Source: Paenibacillus amylolyticus
GTDB lineage: Bacteria > Bacillota > Bacilli > Paenibacillales > Paenibacillaceae
DNA length: 64,000 nucleotides
NCBI RefSeq assembly: GCF_003719335.1
Contig: NZ_RIAS01000002.1
Location: 1-64,000, forward strand
Reading direction: 5' to 3'
Shown: piece by piece, positions 7,760-17,524 of the stretch
Layout of the letters: the number at the start of each line of letters is the position of its first letter
Position numbering within the stretch: the stretch's first letter is position 1
Position numbers and translations under genes: made by a program
The notes under the pieces: generated by a model
Databases searched by the model: none
Told to the model about the DNA's origin: nothing
The model's input: the letters and a program-made list of their open reading frames with translations, nothing else

Positions 7760-10600
7760 TTGAATTCAAAATGGAAAAAGTTTAATCGAAAATTGTCAGT
7801 AGTACTCTCTACATCTTTGATTGCCTCTATGTTTTCTATGCAATTGCTAGCCTCGGCGGAAGTGACCTCATCATCTGTAACGTCATTTAAGGATGTTGAA
7901 CAATCGTATGCCAAAACAGAAATTACGAAGTTAATTGAAAAAGGCATTTTATCTGGATTTGCGGATGGAACATTTAAACCCTCAGATTCAGTAACACGTG
8001 CTCAATTGGCAAAGATTATGGTGGGTGCGCTTCAATTAAAGCCTGACTCTACTGTAGCTAGTTCCTTTAAAGATGTGGAGCAATCCAAATGGTACGCTGG
8101 CTATGTATCTGCACTCGTTCAATCTGGTGTTGCCCAAGGAACCTCGAAGGATACGTTTTCTCCAGATAAAAAAGTTACGAGAGAGGAACTGGCTGTATTC
8201 TTCGTAAGAGCATTCGGCTGGGAAACAAAGAATGCACCAACTCAAACAACGAAACCACAGCTCGCTGATATGGATAAAGTATCAGATTGGGCGAAGGATT
8301 CTGTGTCACTCGCATATCAATCCGGATTTATTAAAGGTATTGTTCAGAAAGACGGAACAACAACGTTTAATCCAACGGGTGTAGCGGATCGACAAGCATT
8401 GGCAAGACTTGCTTATGAGTTTGTCATGAATAAGTCTACATATGAACAATTTATGATTCCTGCGAAGACAGAAGAAGGTACGGACAATTCCAACCCCACA
8501 AAACCAGAAACAACGAAGCCTTCTGAAAACAGCAATAAAGGTAACAGTAGCAACAATAGCTCTACCGGGGATAATGGAAACAATAACAACACAGGTGGAA
8601 ATAATGGAGGAGGTCAACAAACTTCCAGCAAAAACCTCACTTCTCCAGGCACATACACTCTGGGTAACGTAACTGGTAATGTCACGATTGGTTCTCAAGG
8701 TGTAATTCTGAAAGACACTAAGATCAATGGTAACCTTCAAGTTCTCGAGTCTGTAGCTAATGGTGATGTTACACTTGATCACGTTACGGTTACAGGAACA
8801 ACTAGCATTAAAGGTGGAGGACCTAACAGTATCCATGCACTGAACTCTGTTCTTGCGACTGTAATTGTAGATAAGGCAGATGGAAGTGTTCGTTTGGTTC
8901 TGGAAGGTGCGAGTGATGTACAACAGATTGAGATCAAGTCTGGAGCCATCGTAAAGAATGATTCCACAGGCGATGTTGGTCCAATTGAATTAACAGACTC
9001 TATTCCACATAATGCTGCGGTAGTGTTGAACGGAACGTTTGACTCTATAATGGTTCATGCAGAGCAGATTTCAGTAGAGTTTGGAGACAACTCTAGCATC
9101 GGGAATCTCGAGGTGTTCCAACAAGCACTGAATACGGTTTTCAAAATCAATCAAGGTGCAACCGTAAATCGCGCGATACTGGACGCTATTGTACAATTCT
9201 CTGGAGCAGGTGCGTTAACTTCTGCACAAGTCAATGTAGAGGGAAGTGACTTTAGCGGGCTTCAACAGCATCCAAGAATTGAAGCAGACCCTACAGTGAC
9301 TAGTTTGGTATACTTACCTGAAATTATTGATCTTTCAGCTGTAAATGCAACGAAACAAATTGTACTTACAGGTGTAACAGGCTCAGCGAACAAAGATGTG
9401 ACATCTCTTGCAAGCTGGGAAGTGGAAAATAACGGCATTGTCACTGTAAATAACTCTGGTAAAATTCAAGCTGTAGCTAACGGTACAACCGTTGTGAAGG
9501 CTAAATATGGAGAGTATCAAATCCAAGTTCCAGTGACTGTTGCAGTATATAATGAATTGACACACCCAAGACTTGAAGGGGTTCAGGTTACAAATGGAAG
9601 TGCTAAACTGACATTTACCAATGGATTGGATGTATCTGAACTGACTGCTGAAGACTTTGTGGTACATGCATACTATAACGGTCAAGAGCGGGAACTAAGT
9701 AATTTACAGTATCACAATGGGGAATTTACATTTAGCCCTATCGATAGCTACGGTTCCACATTGTACATTACCGTTGATTCCAATACGGACAAGACTCAGT
9801 TTGCAGGAAGCCAAAGTGCTTCTGTAAAACTTACCGGATTCGGTGGACGTATTAAAGATGTCGCTGGAGCACCAGTAGCCAATTTGCAGATTTCTTTCAG
9901 AAAAGGTCTGGATAACAAAACGGGTGAGATTGTTGGTACGGTAACGACAGACACTTACGGTAAATATTACATCAATATGCAGCCAGGCATCTATACAGGT
10001 GAGCTTGGAGGCGGAGATACAAAGTACATTAGAACATATCTTATTGGTGTATCGGCAGTAAATGTAAATAACCAAAATGAAAATCAAACAGCTATTGAAA
10101 TTCCGGCAGCTAATGAAACACGTTTTGTATTAACTTGGGGTAAAGATCCAGCAGACCTGGATTCACATCTTATCGGCCCAGCAGGTGATGGAGGAGTGTT
10201 CCATACCTACTACGCGGATAAACGTTATTATTATGATGACGAACTTATGGTAGATCTGGATCTGGATGATACTACATCTTATGGACCAGAGACAACCACG
10301 ATTCGCCAATTGCTTCCGGGAACGTATACCTTCTACGTACATCATTATTCAGGCACGAGTACAATCAAGATGTCTGGTGCTAAAATTGATGTATTCCACG
10401 GAGCTGTTCCAACGCCAAGTGCAACCTACACGGTTGAAGAAGGAAGCGGAAATGAATTGTACTGGAACGTTCTGAAAATGATTGTTGCTGAAGACGGTAC
10501 AGTGACTTATGAAACTGTGAATCAATTTACGAATGTTAATCCGCTCCATACGCTAACACCAGAATCTTCTTCCCAAGAAACAAACGAAGCAGGGGAATAA
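7760..10600 (+). CDS. SLH-domain surface protein with beta-structure, Big2 and YfaP-like domains
   Basis: A secreted cell-wall protein of about 946 residues. The frame opens with GTG at 7748, but that codon overlaps the ribosome binding site AGAGGAG (7742-7748), so TTG at 7760 is preferred. A signal peptide (KKFNRKLSVVLSTSLIASMFSMQLLASA) is followed by three SLH repeats at about 43-215 that would bind pyruvylated wall polymer. Next come a Thr/Asn/Gly-rich linker (about 235-290), a long repetitive beta region (about 290-510), a Big2-like Ig domain (about 515-595), a carboxypeptidase-regulatory-like domain near 697-745 and a domain beginning LTWGKDPADLDSHL (about 788-885) like DUF2135/YfaP. No catalytic site is visible; a structural or adhesive role is inferred. 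Confidence 0.85.
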   Translation: MNSKWKKFNRKLSVVLSTSLIASMFSMQLLASAEVTSSSVTSFKDVEQSYAKTEITKLIEKGILSGFADGTFKPSDSVTRAQLAKIMVGALQLKPDSTVASSFKDVEQSKWYAGYVSALVQSGVAQGTSKDTFSPDKKVTREELAVFFVRAFGWETKNAPTQTTKPQLADMDKVSDWAKDSVSLAYQSGFIKGIVQKDGTTTFNPTGVADRQALARLAYEFVMNKSTYEQFMIPAKTEEGTDNSNPTKPETTKPSENSNKGNSSNNSSTGDNGNNNNTGGNNGGGQQTSSKNLTSPGTYTLGNVTGNVTIGSQGVILKDTKINGNLQVLESVANGDVTLDHVTVTGTTSIKGGGPNSIHALNSVLATVIVDKADGSVRLVLEGASDVQQIEIKSGAIVKNDSTGDVGPIELTDSIPHNAAVVLNGTFDSIMVHAEQISVEFGDNSSIGNLEVFQQALNTVFKINQGATVNRAILDAIVQFSGAGALTSAQVNVEGSDFSGLQQHPRIEADPTVTSLVYLPEIIDLSAVNATKQIVLTGVTGSANKDVTSLASWEVENNGIVTVNNSGKIQAVANGTTVVKAKYGEYQIQVPVTVAVYNELTHPRLEGVQVTNGSAKLTFTNGLDVSELTAEDFVVHAYYNGQERELSNLQYHNGEFTFSPIDSYGSTLYITVDSNTDKTQFAGSQSASVKLTGFGGRIKDVAGAPVANLQISFRKGLDNKTGEIVGTVTTDTYGKYYINMQPGIYTGELGGGDTKYIRTYLIGVSAVNVNNQNENQTAIEIPAANETRFVLTWGKDPADLDSHLIGPAGDGGVFHTYYADKRYYYDDELMVDLDLDDTTSYGPETTTIRQLLPGTYTFYVHHYSGTSTIKMSGAKIDVFHGAVPTPSATYTVEEGSGNELYWNVLKMIVAEDGTVTYETVNQFTNVNPLHTLTPESSSQETNEAGE

Positions 10601-10632
10601 GATAATCTTTGGTTAGACGAAGTATATTTAGA

Positions 10633-10670
10633 GAACTCCCTGTTATTTTAAAAACAGGGGGTTCTTTTTT
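10633..10670 (+). terminator. terminator after the SLH surface protein
   Basis: GAACTCCCTGTT (10633-10644) pairs with AACAGGGGGTTC (10653-10664), followed by TTTTTT. Confidence 0.88.
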
Positions 10671-10714
10671 AGGTTAAAGATGATATCCAGACAATAAAGA
10701 CGGCATATTCGAAG

Positions 10715-10734
10715 TTGATATCAGTGTATATCAA
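10715..10734. repeat. inverted repeat upstream of the pectate lyase
   Basis: TTGATAT (10715-10721) and ATATCAA (10728-10734), perfect 7-base arms with a 6-base spacer, in the 265-base AT-rich gap before the pectate lyase. It could be an operator; apart from it I see no clear promoter or gene in 10671-10929. Confidence 0.4.
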
Positions 10735-10935
10735 TGTAAAAACAGAATATATAAGTGAGAACAATGTAGAGAGAATGCTAGAAAATGTAAATCTGATCTC
10801 AAGATTATTCCTGTAATATTCCTTTTTTTGTAGGATTAGTACAGGTTCCGGGATGAGAGGTTCTTTGCTTCTACGGTTCTGTGGGACAAGTCTGTGACTT
10901 GTAAACTAATCCATTCATATTAAGGGAGGATGTTA

Positions 10936-11607
10936 ATGATGAAAAAAATGTTAACGCTATTGTTGTCCGCCGGTCTGGTCGCTTCCATATTTGGTGTTAT
11001 GCCTGCAGCGGCTGCGCCAACGGTTGTAAACTCAACGATTGTTGTACCTAAGGGCACGACGTATGATGGACAGGGGAAAACCTTTGTGGCGAATCCTTCT
11101 ACCTTGGGTGACGGTTCTCAAGCGGAGAATCAGAAGCCGGTCTTCCGGTTGGAAGCAGGCGCTACACTGAAAAATGTCATCATTGGTGCTCCAGCGGCAG
11201 ACGGTGTGCATTGTTATGGTAACTGTAATATCTCTAATGTGGTATGGCAGGATGTGGGCGAGGATGCGTTGACACTGAAATCATCTGGAACGGTTAATAT
11301 TACTGGTGGTGCAGCATATAAAGCGTACGATAAGGTATTCCAGATCAATGCAGCAGGCACAATTAACATTAAAAACTTCCGTGCCGATGATATCGGCAAG
11401 CTGGTGCGGCAAAATGGAGGCACAACATTCACGGTCAACATGACTCTTGATAATTCCAATATTTCGAATGTAAAAGATGCCATTATGCGTACAGACAGTA
11501 GCAGTTCACAAGGGCGAATTACGAATACACGTTATTCCAAAGTGCCAACACTATTCAAAGGATTTGCTTCGGGTAAAACGAGCCAGTCCGGTAATACGCA
11601 GTATTAA
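10936..11607 (+). CDS. secreted pectate lyase, PL3 family
   Basis: A secreted 223-residue enzyme that cleaves polygalacturonate by beta-elimination. A signal peptide ([27 protein letters not shown]) is followed by a compact right-handed beta-helix. The block [26 protein letters not shown] (about 95-120) is the PL3 signature with the Ca-binding acidic pair, and the C-terminus [22 protein letters not shown] fits the same family. GGGAGG at 10924-10929 overlaps the first in-frame ATG (10930), so ATG 10936 or 10939 is the real start. Length matches stand-alone PL3 enzymes of Bacillus and Paenibacillus; there is no binding module. Monocistronic. Confidence 0.92.
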   Translation: MMKKMLTLLLSAGLVASIFGVMPAAAAPTVVNSTIVVPKGTTYDGQGKTFVANPSTLGDGSQAENQKPVFRLEAGATLKNVIIGAPAADGVHCYGNCNISNVVWQDVGEDALTLKSSGTVNITGGAAYKAYDKVFQINAAGTINIKNFRADDIGKLVRQNGGTTFTVNMTLDNSNISNVKDAIMRTDSSSSQGRITNTRYSKVPTLFKGFASGKTSQSGNTQY

Positions 11608-11771
11608 ACTACACTGAACGAAATGCTCCAAACCATGTGGAGTGGATGCATTAACGGGGGTGTAGCTGTCGTAGAATAGTCGCTAAAGTCACGAATCTAA
11701 TCATTTATGGATTTAACTATTCATCGTTTTAATACGTACGTTGCTTATTCAATTAAGCCATGTGCATCATA
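11608..11771. other. spacer after pectate lyase, nothing recognised
   Basis: About 160 bases between the pectate lyase stop and its terminator. No ribosome binding site with an open frame and no conserved RNA motif seen. Confidence 0.4.
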
Positions 11772-11812
11772 CAGGGCGAAGCAGAGGAAATACTGCTTCG
11801 CCCTGTTTCTTT
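11772..11812 (+). terminator. terminator of the pectate lyase transcript
   Basis: CAGGGCGAAGCAG (11772-11784) pairs perfectly with CTGCTTCGCCCTG (11793-11805), followed by TTTCTTT. It lies 165 bases after the stop. Confidence 0.85.
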
Positions 11813-11930
11813 ATGTTGAACGTAAAGTGACAATCTTATAGTTATTCTGATTTGCATATGGGCAATAGGAAGCATCTTGTGATAACATGTGCACTAACTG
11901 TACCAATCGCATGGTTAAGAGGGGATACAT

Positions 11931-13409
11931 ATGTCAATTCGCATCAAAATGCTACTTTCGTTTACAGGCATGCTTGTCATCAGTCTCATGTTTATTTTGC
12001 TTACAGCGAGTCTGTATACCATTGCGGCAACGGGGGATTTGCAAAGTTTTCGGGATATATACAAAGTTCATTATCAGATTAATCCTCTCACGGAGCAGGG
12101 AGAGGCGATCTTTCAAGAGATGAAGTTTACGGCGAAAAGTAATCCGGACGAGCTGCAGGACAAGGTGTTGCTCCGTGAGTTTGATATGAAGCTTCGAGCC
12201 GAGAAATCCGGGCTCTACGTAAGACGTGAGAACAGTCCGATCTTTGAATCGCGGACATTCCACCAACCCGGACTAGGACAGGCACTTCCTGCCTATGATC
12301 TGAACAACAATCAGATTCGAAGCACATTTAATATCGGTGAGCGCTTCTACGCGTACGCCAAGTTTGATTTTCAATATTCCGATGGAGAACGAGGCAGCAT
12401 CTTTGTTATTCGGGAGAGAAGTCCCTTTGCAGAACTGACGCGCAAGCTGTTACCTGTGATGTCCCTTCTGTTGATTGGTGTCCTGATCATCGCTAACCTG
12501 CTTCTATTCCGCTGGATTACACGCAGTTTCATTCAACCGTTGCATCAGCTCCGAAGTTCGGCTGAACAGATCAAAAACGGTAATTTGTCTTTCAAGCTTG
12601 AACCGGCCTCCAATGACGAAGTTGGACAGCTTAGTGAGGCATTTGAGAGTATGCGGAATCAGCTGCAGCGATCCAATGAGTTGAGACAGCAAGATGAGAT
12701 TAACCGCAGAGAGCTGATCTCCAACATTTCGCATGATCTTCGCACACCGATTACTAACATTAAGGGATATATTGAGGGGATTCGGGATGGGGTAGCGAAC
12801 ACACCGGAGAAGATGGACACTTACGTGAACATCATTCACTCCAAAGCGGTTAGTATGGATAAACTGGTGGATGAATTGTTCTTGTACTCCAAACTGGACT
12901 TGAACCAGGAACCCTTTGTGTTCAATCCGATAGATCTGGTTGATTTTATAGAGGATAGCATTGAGGAATTGCGATATGATCTGGAGGATAAGGACGTATC
13001 ATTGGATTGGCATAACCGAACCTCAGGCTCCGTGGTGTCCGCTGTGGATCTCGATAAATTGCAACGCACAGTGGTTAACATCGTAGAGAATGCACTGAAA
13101 TATATGAATGATGACGACAAACGACTCCGCATTATACTTGAAGCTGATCAGGAGTGGAACACCATGACATTCCAGGATAATGGGAAAGGGATATCGAAGG
13201 AAGATCTGCCTCATATATTTGAGCGTTTCTACCGAGCCGAGCAGTCACGCAACTCGTCTACGGGCGGAAGCGGTCTTGGGCTGGCCATTGCCCACCAGAT
13301 TGTAGCTGGACATGGTGGTTTAATCTGGGCAGAAAGCAAGCTGGGCGAAGGCACCAGCATCCATATTCAATTGAAACGGCTCATAGATGAAAGGGGGGAG
13401 AAGCCATGA
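11931..13409 (+). CDS. membrane sensor histidine kinase
   Basis: A 492-residue sensor kinase. One membrane span at about residues 8-30, an extracytoplasmic sensor of roughly 130 residues, and a second span at about 170-192; then HAMP (about 193-245), HisKA with NISHDLRTPITNIKG at about 264-278 (phospho-His near 267), and HATPase with NIVENALKY (N box), DNGKGI (G1) and GGSGLGLAI (G2). It overlaps the next gene, a response regulator, as ATGA, so the two form one operon. AGAGGGG before the ATG at 11931 supports the start. The signal is unknown; the neighbourhood of wall-bound and secreted proteins suggests envelope sensing, which is inference only. Confidence 0.93.
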   Translation: MSIRIKMLLSFTGMLVISLMFILLTASLYTIAATGDLQSFRDIYKVHYQINPLTEQGEAIFQEMKFTAKSNPDELQDKVLLREFDMKLRAEKSGLYVRRENSPIFESRTFHQPGLGQALPAYDLNNNQIRSTFNIGERFYAYAKFDFQYSDGERGSIFVIRERSPFAELTRKLLPVMSLLLIGVLIIANLLLFRWITRSFIQPLHQLRSSAEQIKNGNLSFKLEPASNDEVGQLSEAFESMRNQLQRSNELRQQDEINRRELISNISHDLRTPITNIKGYIEGIRDGVANTPEKMDTYVNIIHSKAVSMDKLVDELFLYSKLDLNQEPFVFNPIDLVDFIEDSIEELRYDLEDKDVSLDWHNRTSGSVVSAVDLDKLQRTVVNIVENALKYMNDDDKRLRIILEADQEWNTMTFQDNGKGISKEDLPHIFERFYRAEQSRNSSTGGSGLGLAIAHQIVAGHGGLIWAESKLGEGTSIHIQLKRLIDERGEKP

Positions 13410-14098
13410 CCGATATTCTAATCATTGAGGATGAAACGACTATTGCCGAACTGGAGCGGGACTATTTTGAACTCCACGGATTTACGGTCGAGCTGTGCCA
13501 TAACGGGGATGAAGGTTTGCGCCGTGCTTTGGACGAGAACTATCGACTTGTCATCATAGATCTGATGCTTCCAGGTATGGACGGTTTCGAATTATGCAGA
13601 CTCATTCGAGAGGAGAAGGAAGTGCCGATCCTCGTTGTTTCCGCGAAAAAAGAGGAGATTGATAAAATCCGCACGTTTAATCTCGGTGTCGATGATTTCA
13701 TTACGAAGCCGTTCAGCCCAAGCGAACTGGTCGCAAGAGCCAAGGCTCACTTGACCCGGTATGAGAGATTGCTTGGCAAGAGCAGACCTGCCGAACAGGA
13801 TGAGATCCATATTCGCGGACTTCACATCGACAAAGGATCACGCCGTGTATTTTTGAACGGAGAAGAGGTGGCTATCACCACCAAAGAGTTTGACCTGCTT
13901 GTATTTTTGGCGAGTCATCCGAACCGCGTGTTCAGCAAATCCGATCTGTTCGAACGAATCTGGGGCATGGAATCGAATGGCGATATTGCAACGGTGACGG
14001 TGCATGTTCGTAAGCTGCGTGGGAAACTGGAGAGTAATCCGAAACATCCGGAATATATCGAGACGGTCTGGGGTGCGGGTTATCGTTTCACCGTATAA
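13406..14098 (+). CDS. OmpR-family response regulator
   Basis: A 230-residue two-domain regulator. Receiver at residues 1-115 with the acidic pair EDE near 8-10, the phospho-acceptor Asp in LVIIDLMLPGMDG (about 51), Ser/Thr and Lys in VVSAKKEE and DDFITKPF (about 101). Winged-helix DNA-binding domain from about 128, with TKEFDLLVFLASHPNRVFSKSDLFERIWG and VTVHVRKLRGKLE. Translationally coupled to the kinase upstream. Directly downstream genes (SLH-like protein and ankyrin lipoprotein) are plausible targets by position. Confidence 0.93.
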   Translation: MTDILIIEDETTIAELERDYFELHGFTVELCHNGDEGLRRALDENYRLVIIDLMLPGMDGFELCRLIREEKEVPILVVSAKKEEIDKIRTFNLGVDDFITKPFSPSELVARAKAHLTRYERLLGKSRPAEQDEIHIRGLHIDKGSRRVFLNGEEVAITTKEFDLLVFLASHPNRVFSKSDLFERIWGMESNGDIATVTVHVRKLRGKLESNPKHPEYIETVWGAGYRFTV

Positions 14099-14218
14099 GT
14101 TTAGAGAAAGATTCGACGCAGTTTATATTTTGTTAATATATTTGTCCTTTGGAGTTTCTTTTTATCCCCTACGCTATAGATAGATGCAACAACTACCTAC
14201 AGAGGGGAAGAACATTTC

Positions 14219-15730
14219 ATGAATCTTACAGCTCGTAAACTAGTAGCACTATTAACCATAACCGCATTGGGAACAGCGACGCTCCCATTCACAACACCTC
14301 AAGCTCAGGCAGCTGGCTTCACAACTTCGATTTCCGCTACGGCGACACAGCTTACTAATCAACAGGTGCAGGCGGCCATTAAAGAACTGAACGGTCTGGG
14401 GATCATGAACGGATATAGCGATCAATCGATGGGTGAGCTTCGGGCGATCACACGTGCAGAGTTAGCTTCATTGATGTATAGAACATTTGATTTGCAGAAC
14501 AAGACAGGAGACATTGCAGCAACGATAACGGATGTTCAGGCGAATGCTTGGTATGCACCGTATGCTCTGAAAGCAGTGGAGATGGGCATCATGCAGTCCG
14601 TGGATGGCGAGTTCCATCCTCAAAGTCTGGTAACTGATGCGGAGCTGGAAGAGGTCGTATCTAAATCATTAAAACGGGATGTGAAGTCCGTACACCATTG
14701 GATGAGTGCTTTCTATGAAGAAACGGGCTCTGTGACACGGGGCGAAACGGCAGTGTTGCTGCAGAAGGCGTATCAAGCCATTCCTTCGGATCAAGTCCGC
14801 ATTGAAAGTATCAAACCGTTGAATAACATGACGCTCGTGATCACTTTGGACAAGCCGCTTACGGCAGAAGATGAAGTGTTTGCCAAATCCCGAACAGACT
14901 TTGCACTCAGCGGGGGACTGACCTTAACCAATATGCCTCGTTTGAAAACAGGTTCTGTTGCTACATACATCGTGCCGACATCCGTTCAACAAGCTGGAGA
15001 AGCGTATACTCTGACATATAATGGTCAAGATGCTGGTTCATTCAAAGGCAGTGACGTTAAAGTAAATATGACTCAAGTGCGCCAGGTCACGAATGATACG
15101 TTTGAGATTGAAGCTTTAAAGGAAAACGGAGTAGTGGATTACGGTTATATTATTTCGGCATACAGCGCTGGTCGTGGGGCTAATGCCTTCATTCTGAACG
15201 ATCAGGAGCAGGCAGACGGCAAAACATATCAAATTATTTCTTCCATGCAGGGAAGACAAGTTACCATTACGCCGGAAAATGGTGAACCGATCATTGCCAA
15301 ATATGTTCCGTTTACTCAATCAACAGATGGCAGACAAGAACCCAAATTCCGATTGCCAGAAGGTCAGATTCTGAAACCAGGGGTATCTTATACTGTGACT
15401 TCTGAGTGGGCCAATATCGAACAAGCTTCGTTTACGGCGAAATCGTTTGATTCATTAGTCGTTGAGCGTGCCCAAGTTGCAGGGGAAACGGCCGTTGAAG
15501 TGACACTTGCCCAAGATCCGGGAGATGAACTATTCTCTGGACGGAGTGTTACCCTTACAGCGCCGGATGGGCATGTCCTGACAGCTACGTATAAATATTC
15601 GAGCCGGAAAGGTGCAACAGGAGTATTTGAACTTGCGAATGGAGAAAAGCTCATCTCTGGCACAACCTACACGCTGAACCCAGTTGGCGATTGGAGTGTC
15701 GCATCATCGGTTACGGTGGTACAGCAGTAA
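14219..15730 (+). CDS. secreted protein with SLH-like repeats
   Basis: A 503-residue exported protein. The signal peptide is MNLTARKLVALLTITALGTATLPFTTPQAQA. SLH-like repeats follow: one at about 45-90 (IKELNGLGIMNGYSD, ITRAELASLMYRTF), a second at about 103-155 (ITDVQANAWYAPYALKAVEMGIMQ) and a degenerate third to about 195. The remaining 300 residues show repeated beta-strand segments resembling tandem Ig-like domains, with no catalytic motif. GAGGGG before the ATG at 14219 sets the start. It is followed 9 bases later by the ankyrin lipoprotein gene, so they are probably co-transcribed. A wall-anchored structural protein is the best guess. Confidence 0.78.
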   Translation: MNLTARKLVALLTITALGTATLPFTTPQAQAAGFTTSISATATQLTNQQVQAAIKELNGLGIMNGYSDQSMGELRAITRAELASLMYRTFDLQNKTGDIAATITDVQANAWYAPYALKAVEMGIMQSVDGEFHPQSLVTDAELEEVVSKSLKRDVKSVHHWMSAFYEETGSVTRGETAVLLQKAYQAIPSDQVRIESIKPLNNMTLVITLDKPLTAEDEVFAKSRTDFALSGGLTLTNMPRLKTGSVATYIVPTSVQQAGEAYTLTYNGQDAGSFKGSDVKVNMTQVRQVTNDTFEIEALKENGVVDYGYIISAYSAGRGANAFILNDQEQADGKTYQIISSMQGRQVTITPENGEPIIAKYVPFTQSTDGRQEPKFRLPEGQILKPGVSYTVTSEWANIEQASFTAKSFDSLVVERAQVAGETAVEVTLAQDPGDELFSGRSVTLTAPDGHVLTATYKYSSRKGATGVFELANGEKLISGTTYTLNPVGDWSVASSVTVVQQ

Positions 15731-15739
15731 GGAGGACCC

Positions 15740-16441
15740 ATGAACAAATCCTTGATGCTGATCATTCTGATTAGCAGTGTACTGTTCGTTCAAGGCTGTA
15801 TGCTTAACGAAAAAAGTAACCCAAAGGAGGGAAGCCGTATGGCCTCACTAAATCAACAGTTATTCAGTGCAGCCGAAGCAAAAGATACCAAGAGTATCGA
15901 AAAGCTCATTCAGGAGGGAGCCGATGTTCAGGCTCGGGATCAGAGCGGAAGAACGGCCCTGATGATTGCGACGTACAATCGGGATACCGCATCTGTGCAA
16001 AAGTTGATTGAAGCAGGTGCGGATGTTAACCAGCAGGATGACATGTTGAATAGTCCGTTTTTATATGCGGGTGCTGAAGGGTATTGGGATATTTTGAAGC
16101 TTACTATTCAGGCAGGAGCAGACCCTGCTATCAAAAACCGTTACGGGGGAACAGCGCTCATCCCCGCTTCGGAGCATGGATACGTCGACGTGGTTCGAGA
16201 GCTGCTGACCAATACCACGGTAGATGTGAACCATGTGAATAAATTAGGATGGACAGCATTGCTGGAAGCGATCATTCTAAACGATGGCAATGAACGGCAA
16301 CATAAGACCATTGAATTGCTTATTCACCATGGGGCTGATGTTAATCTGGCTGATGGCGATGGTGTGACTCCCCTCCGTCATGCTAGAGCAAAAGGCTTTA
16401 AGGAAATTGAAGCTATTTTGTTGCAAGCAGGTGCAAAGTAG
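15740..16441 (+). CDS. ankyrin-repeat lipoprotein
   Basis: A 233-residue lipoprotein. The N-terminus MNKSLMLIILISSVLFVQGC has a lipobox (VQGC) with Cys 20 as the acylation site. From about residue 38, five or six ankyrin repeats are visible: AEAKDTKSIEKLIQEGADVQARDQSGRTALMIATYNRD, then LIEAGADVNQQDD, LTIQAGADPAIKNRYGGTALIPASEHGY, LLTNTTVDVNHVNKLGWTALLEAI, LLIHHGADVNLADGDGVTPLRHARAKG. Ankyrin repeats bind proteins; the partner is unknown. AAGGAGG ends 6 bases before the ATG. It follows the SLH-like gene by 9 bases and ends at the shared terminator near 16511. Confidence 0.88.
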   Translation: MNKSLMLIILISSVLFVQGCMLNEKSNPKEGSRMASLNQQLFSAAEAKDTKSIEKLIQEGADVQARDQSGRTALMIATYNRDTASVQKLIEAGADVNQQDDMLNSPFLYAGAEGYWDILKLTIQAGADPAIKNRYGGTALIPASEHGYVDVVRELLTNTTVDVNHVNKLGWTALLEAIILNDGNERQHKTIELLIHHGADVNLADGDGVTPLRHARAKGFKEIEAILLQAGAK

Positions 16442-16510
16442 TGACACGCTAGTGCTACGGGGCAAACTGGAATCTGCCAGGGAGTAACTGAAGAAACAAG
16501 AAAAAACAAG

Positions 16511-16555
16511 AAAAAACGGGATGGAGCAGCTTTGGCTGTCTCATCCCGTTTTTGT
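16511..16555. terminator. bidirectional terminator
   Basis: AAAAAACGGGATG (16511-16523) pairs with CATCCCGTTTTT (16542-16553), with A- and T-rich flanks on both sides. It serves the ankyrin lipoprotein and the convergent gene at 16562. Confidence 0.85.
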
Positions 16556-16561
16556 TGTGAA

Positions 16562-17524
16562 TTATTTTTCCTCAGGCACCTCAACCATAACCTTGCCTTT
16601 GGCTGGAGCAGCAGAGCCGCTTGCAATAGAGCCTGCCTTGTTTGATATCTCGTAGGCAGTTTCCTCCAGCATGAGGGAGTACTTGAAGGATACGAGTGTT
16701 TTACCAGCGACAGAAGGACGGGTTCCTGCTTCGGAAACGGACTTGGTTTTAATAAAGAACAAATCGCCCAGAGTTCCCGCTTGTTTACCCAGATTAGCCT
16801 GCCATTTCAGCATGGCATTGCCGTTTGTAATTGTATAATAGCTGACCAGATCATTATCCTCAATCATGAAGAAGCGATCCTTTTTACCTTGTTCAAAAAT
16901 ATAAACTGTTGATGAATCTACTGGCCCGAGCGGATTTTTCACCTGTAGGCGCGGTTGGCCGAAGCTTGAAAGCCGCGGCAGTTGCAACGCTGCTTCACGG
17001 GCTGCCGTCAAATCGGAACCGTTGTAATCCTTCACTACGGAAGCATTGGTGGTGTAAATATAAGCTTCCTTGGCAGCCTGATTCCAGCGCACTTGTGCGC
17101 CAAACGTTTCACCAATGGCACGAAGTGGAAGCATAGCTTTTCCTTTGACCAAGATCGGAGCCGAGGACAAGGAGACATTTTGTCCATTCTTTTTCATCGT
17201 TTTACTATCGGGTGTCAGCACGTATTGGTCACTGCCTGTTTTGATGCTGATTTGTTTGCTCTTATTATCATAACCGAAAGTGTAATCCCCGAGAAACTGC
17301 AGTTCAGTCAGGGCAATGTACGTGACTCCTTGGCGGATGACCACATCGTATTCTGCAGGCATATTGTTAATATAAGCCATAGGTTTTGTTGTAGCGGCTG
17401 CTTCAGCAACCGTAGGCGTGAACATTGCAGGAGCTACTCCTGCGGTCAGAATGGAGGCGGCCAGCAGCATTTTCCATTTTTTCTGCTTCCAAATTGAGTT
17501 GTGTGATAGTGTTGTGTTTTTCAT
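16562..17524 (-). CDS. secreted protein with copper-amine-oxidase N-terminal-like domain
   Basis: A 320-residue exported protein. Signal peptide over about residues 15-43, ending TVAEA. Residues about 48-145 fit the copper amine oxidase N-terminal (Cu_amine_oxidN1) fold: VVIRQGVTYIALTELQFLGDYTFGYDNKSKQISI, then LVKGKAMLPLRAIGETFGAQVRWNQAAKEAYIYT. In Paenibacillus such domains stand alone on many envelope proteins and carry no oxidase activity. The remaining 170 residues are not recognised. A TTG at 17530 is in frame, but AAAGGAG stands 6 bases before the ATG at 17524. Isolated gene, convergent with the lipoprotein. Confidence 0.8.
   Translation of the reverse strand: MKNTTLSHNSIWKQKKWKMLLAASILTAGVAPAMFTPTVAEAAATTKPMAYINNMPAEYDVVIRQGVTYIALTELQFLGDYTFGYDNKSKQISIKTGSDQYVLTPDSKTMKKNGQNVSLSSAPILVKGKAMLPLRAIGETFGAQVRWNQAAKEAYIYTTNASVVKDYNGSDLTAAREAALQLPRLSSFGQPRLQVKNPLGPVDSSTVYIFEQGKKDRFFMIEDNDLVSYYTITNGNAMLKWQANLGKQAGTLGDLFFIKTKSVSEAGTRPSVAGKTLVSFKYSLMLEETAYEISNKAGSIASGSAAPAKGKVMVEVPEEK

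Noticed and set aside
8500..8640. Repetitive Asn/Gly/Thr codons as a possible recombination or phase-variable repeat
   Set aside because: The codons vary and there is no exact short tandem unit; it reads as a normal low-complexity linker of a wall protein.
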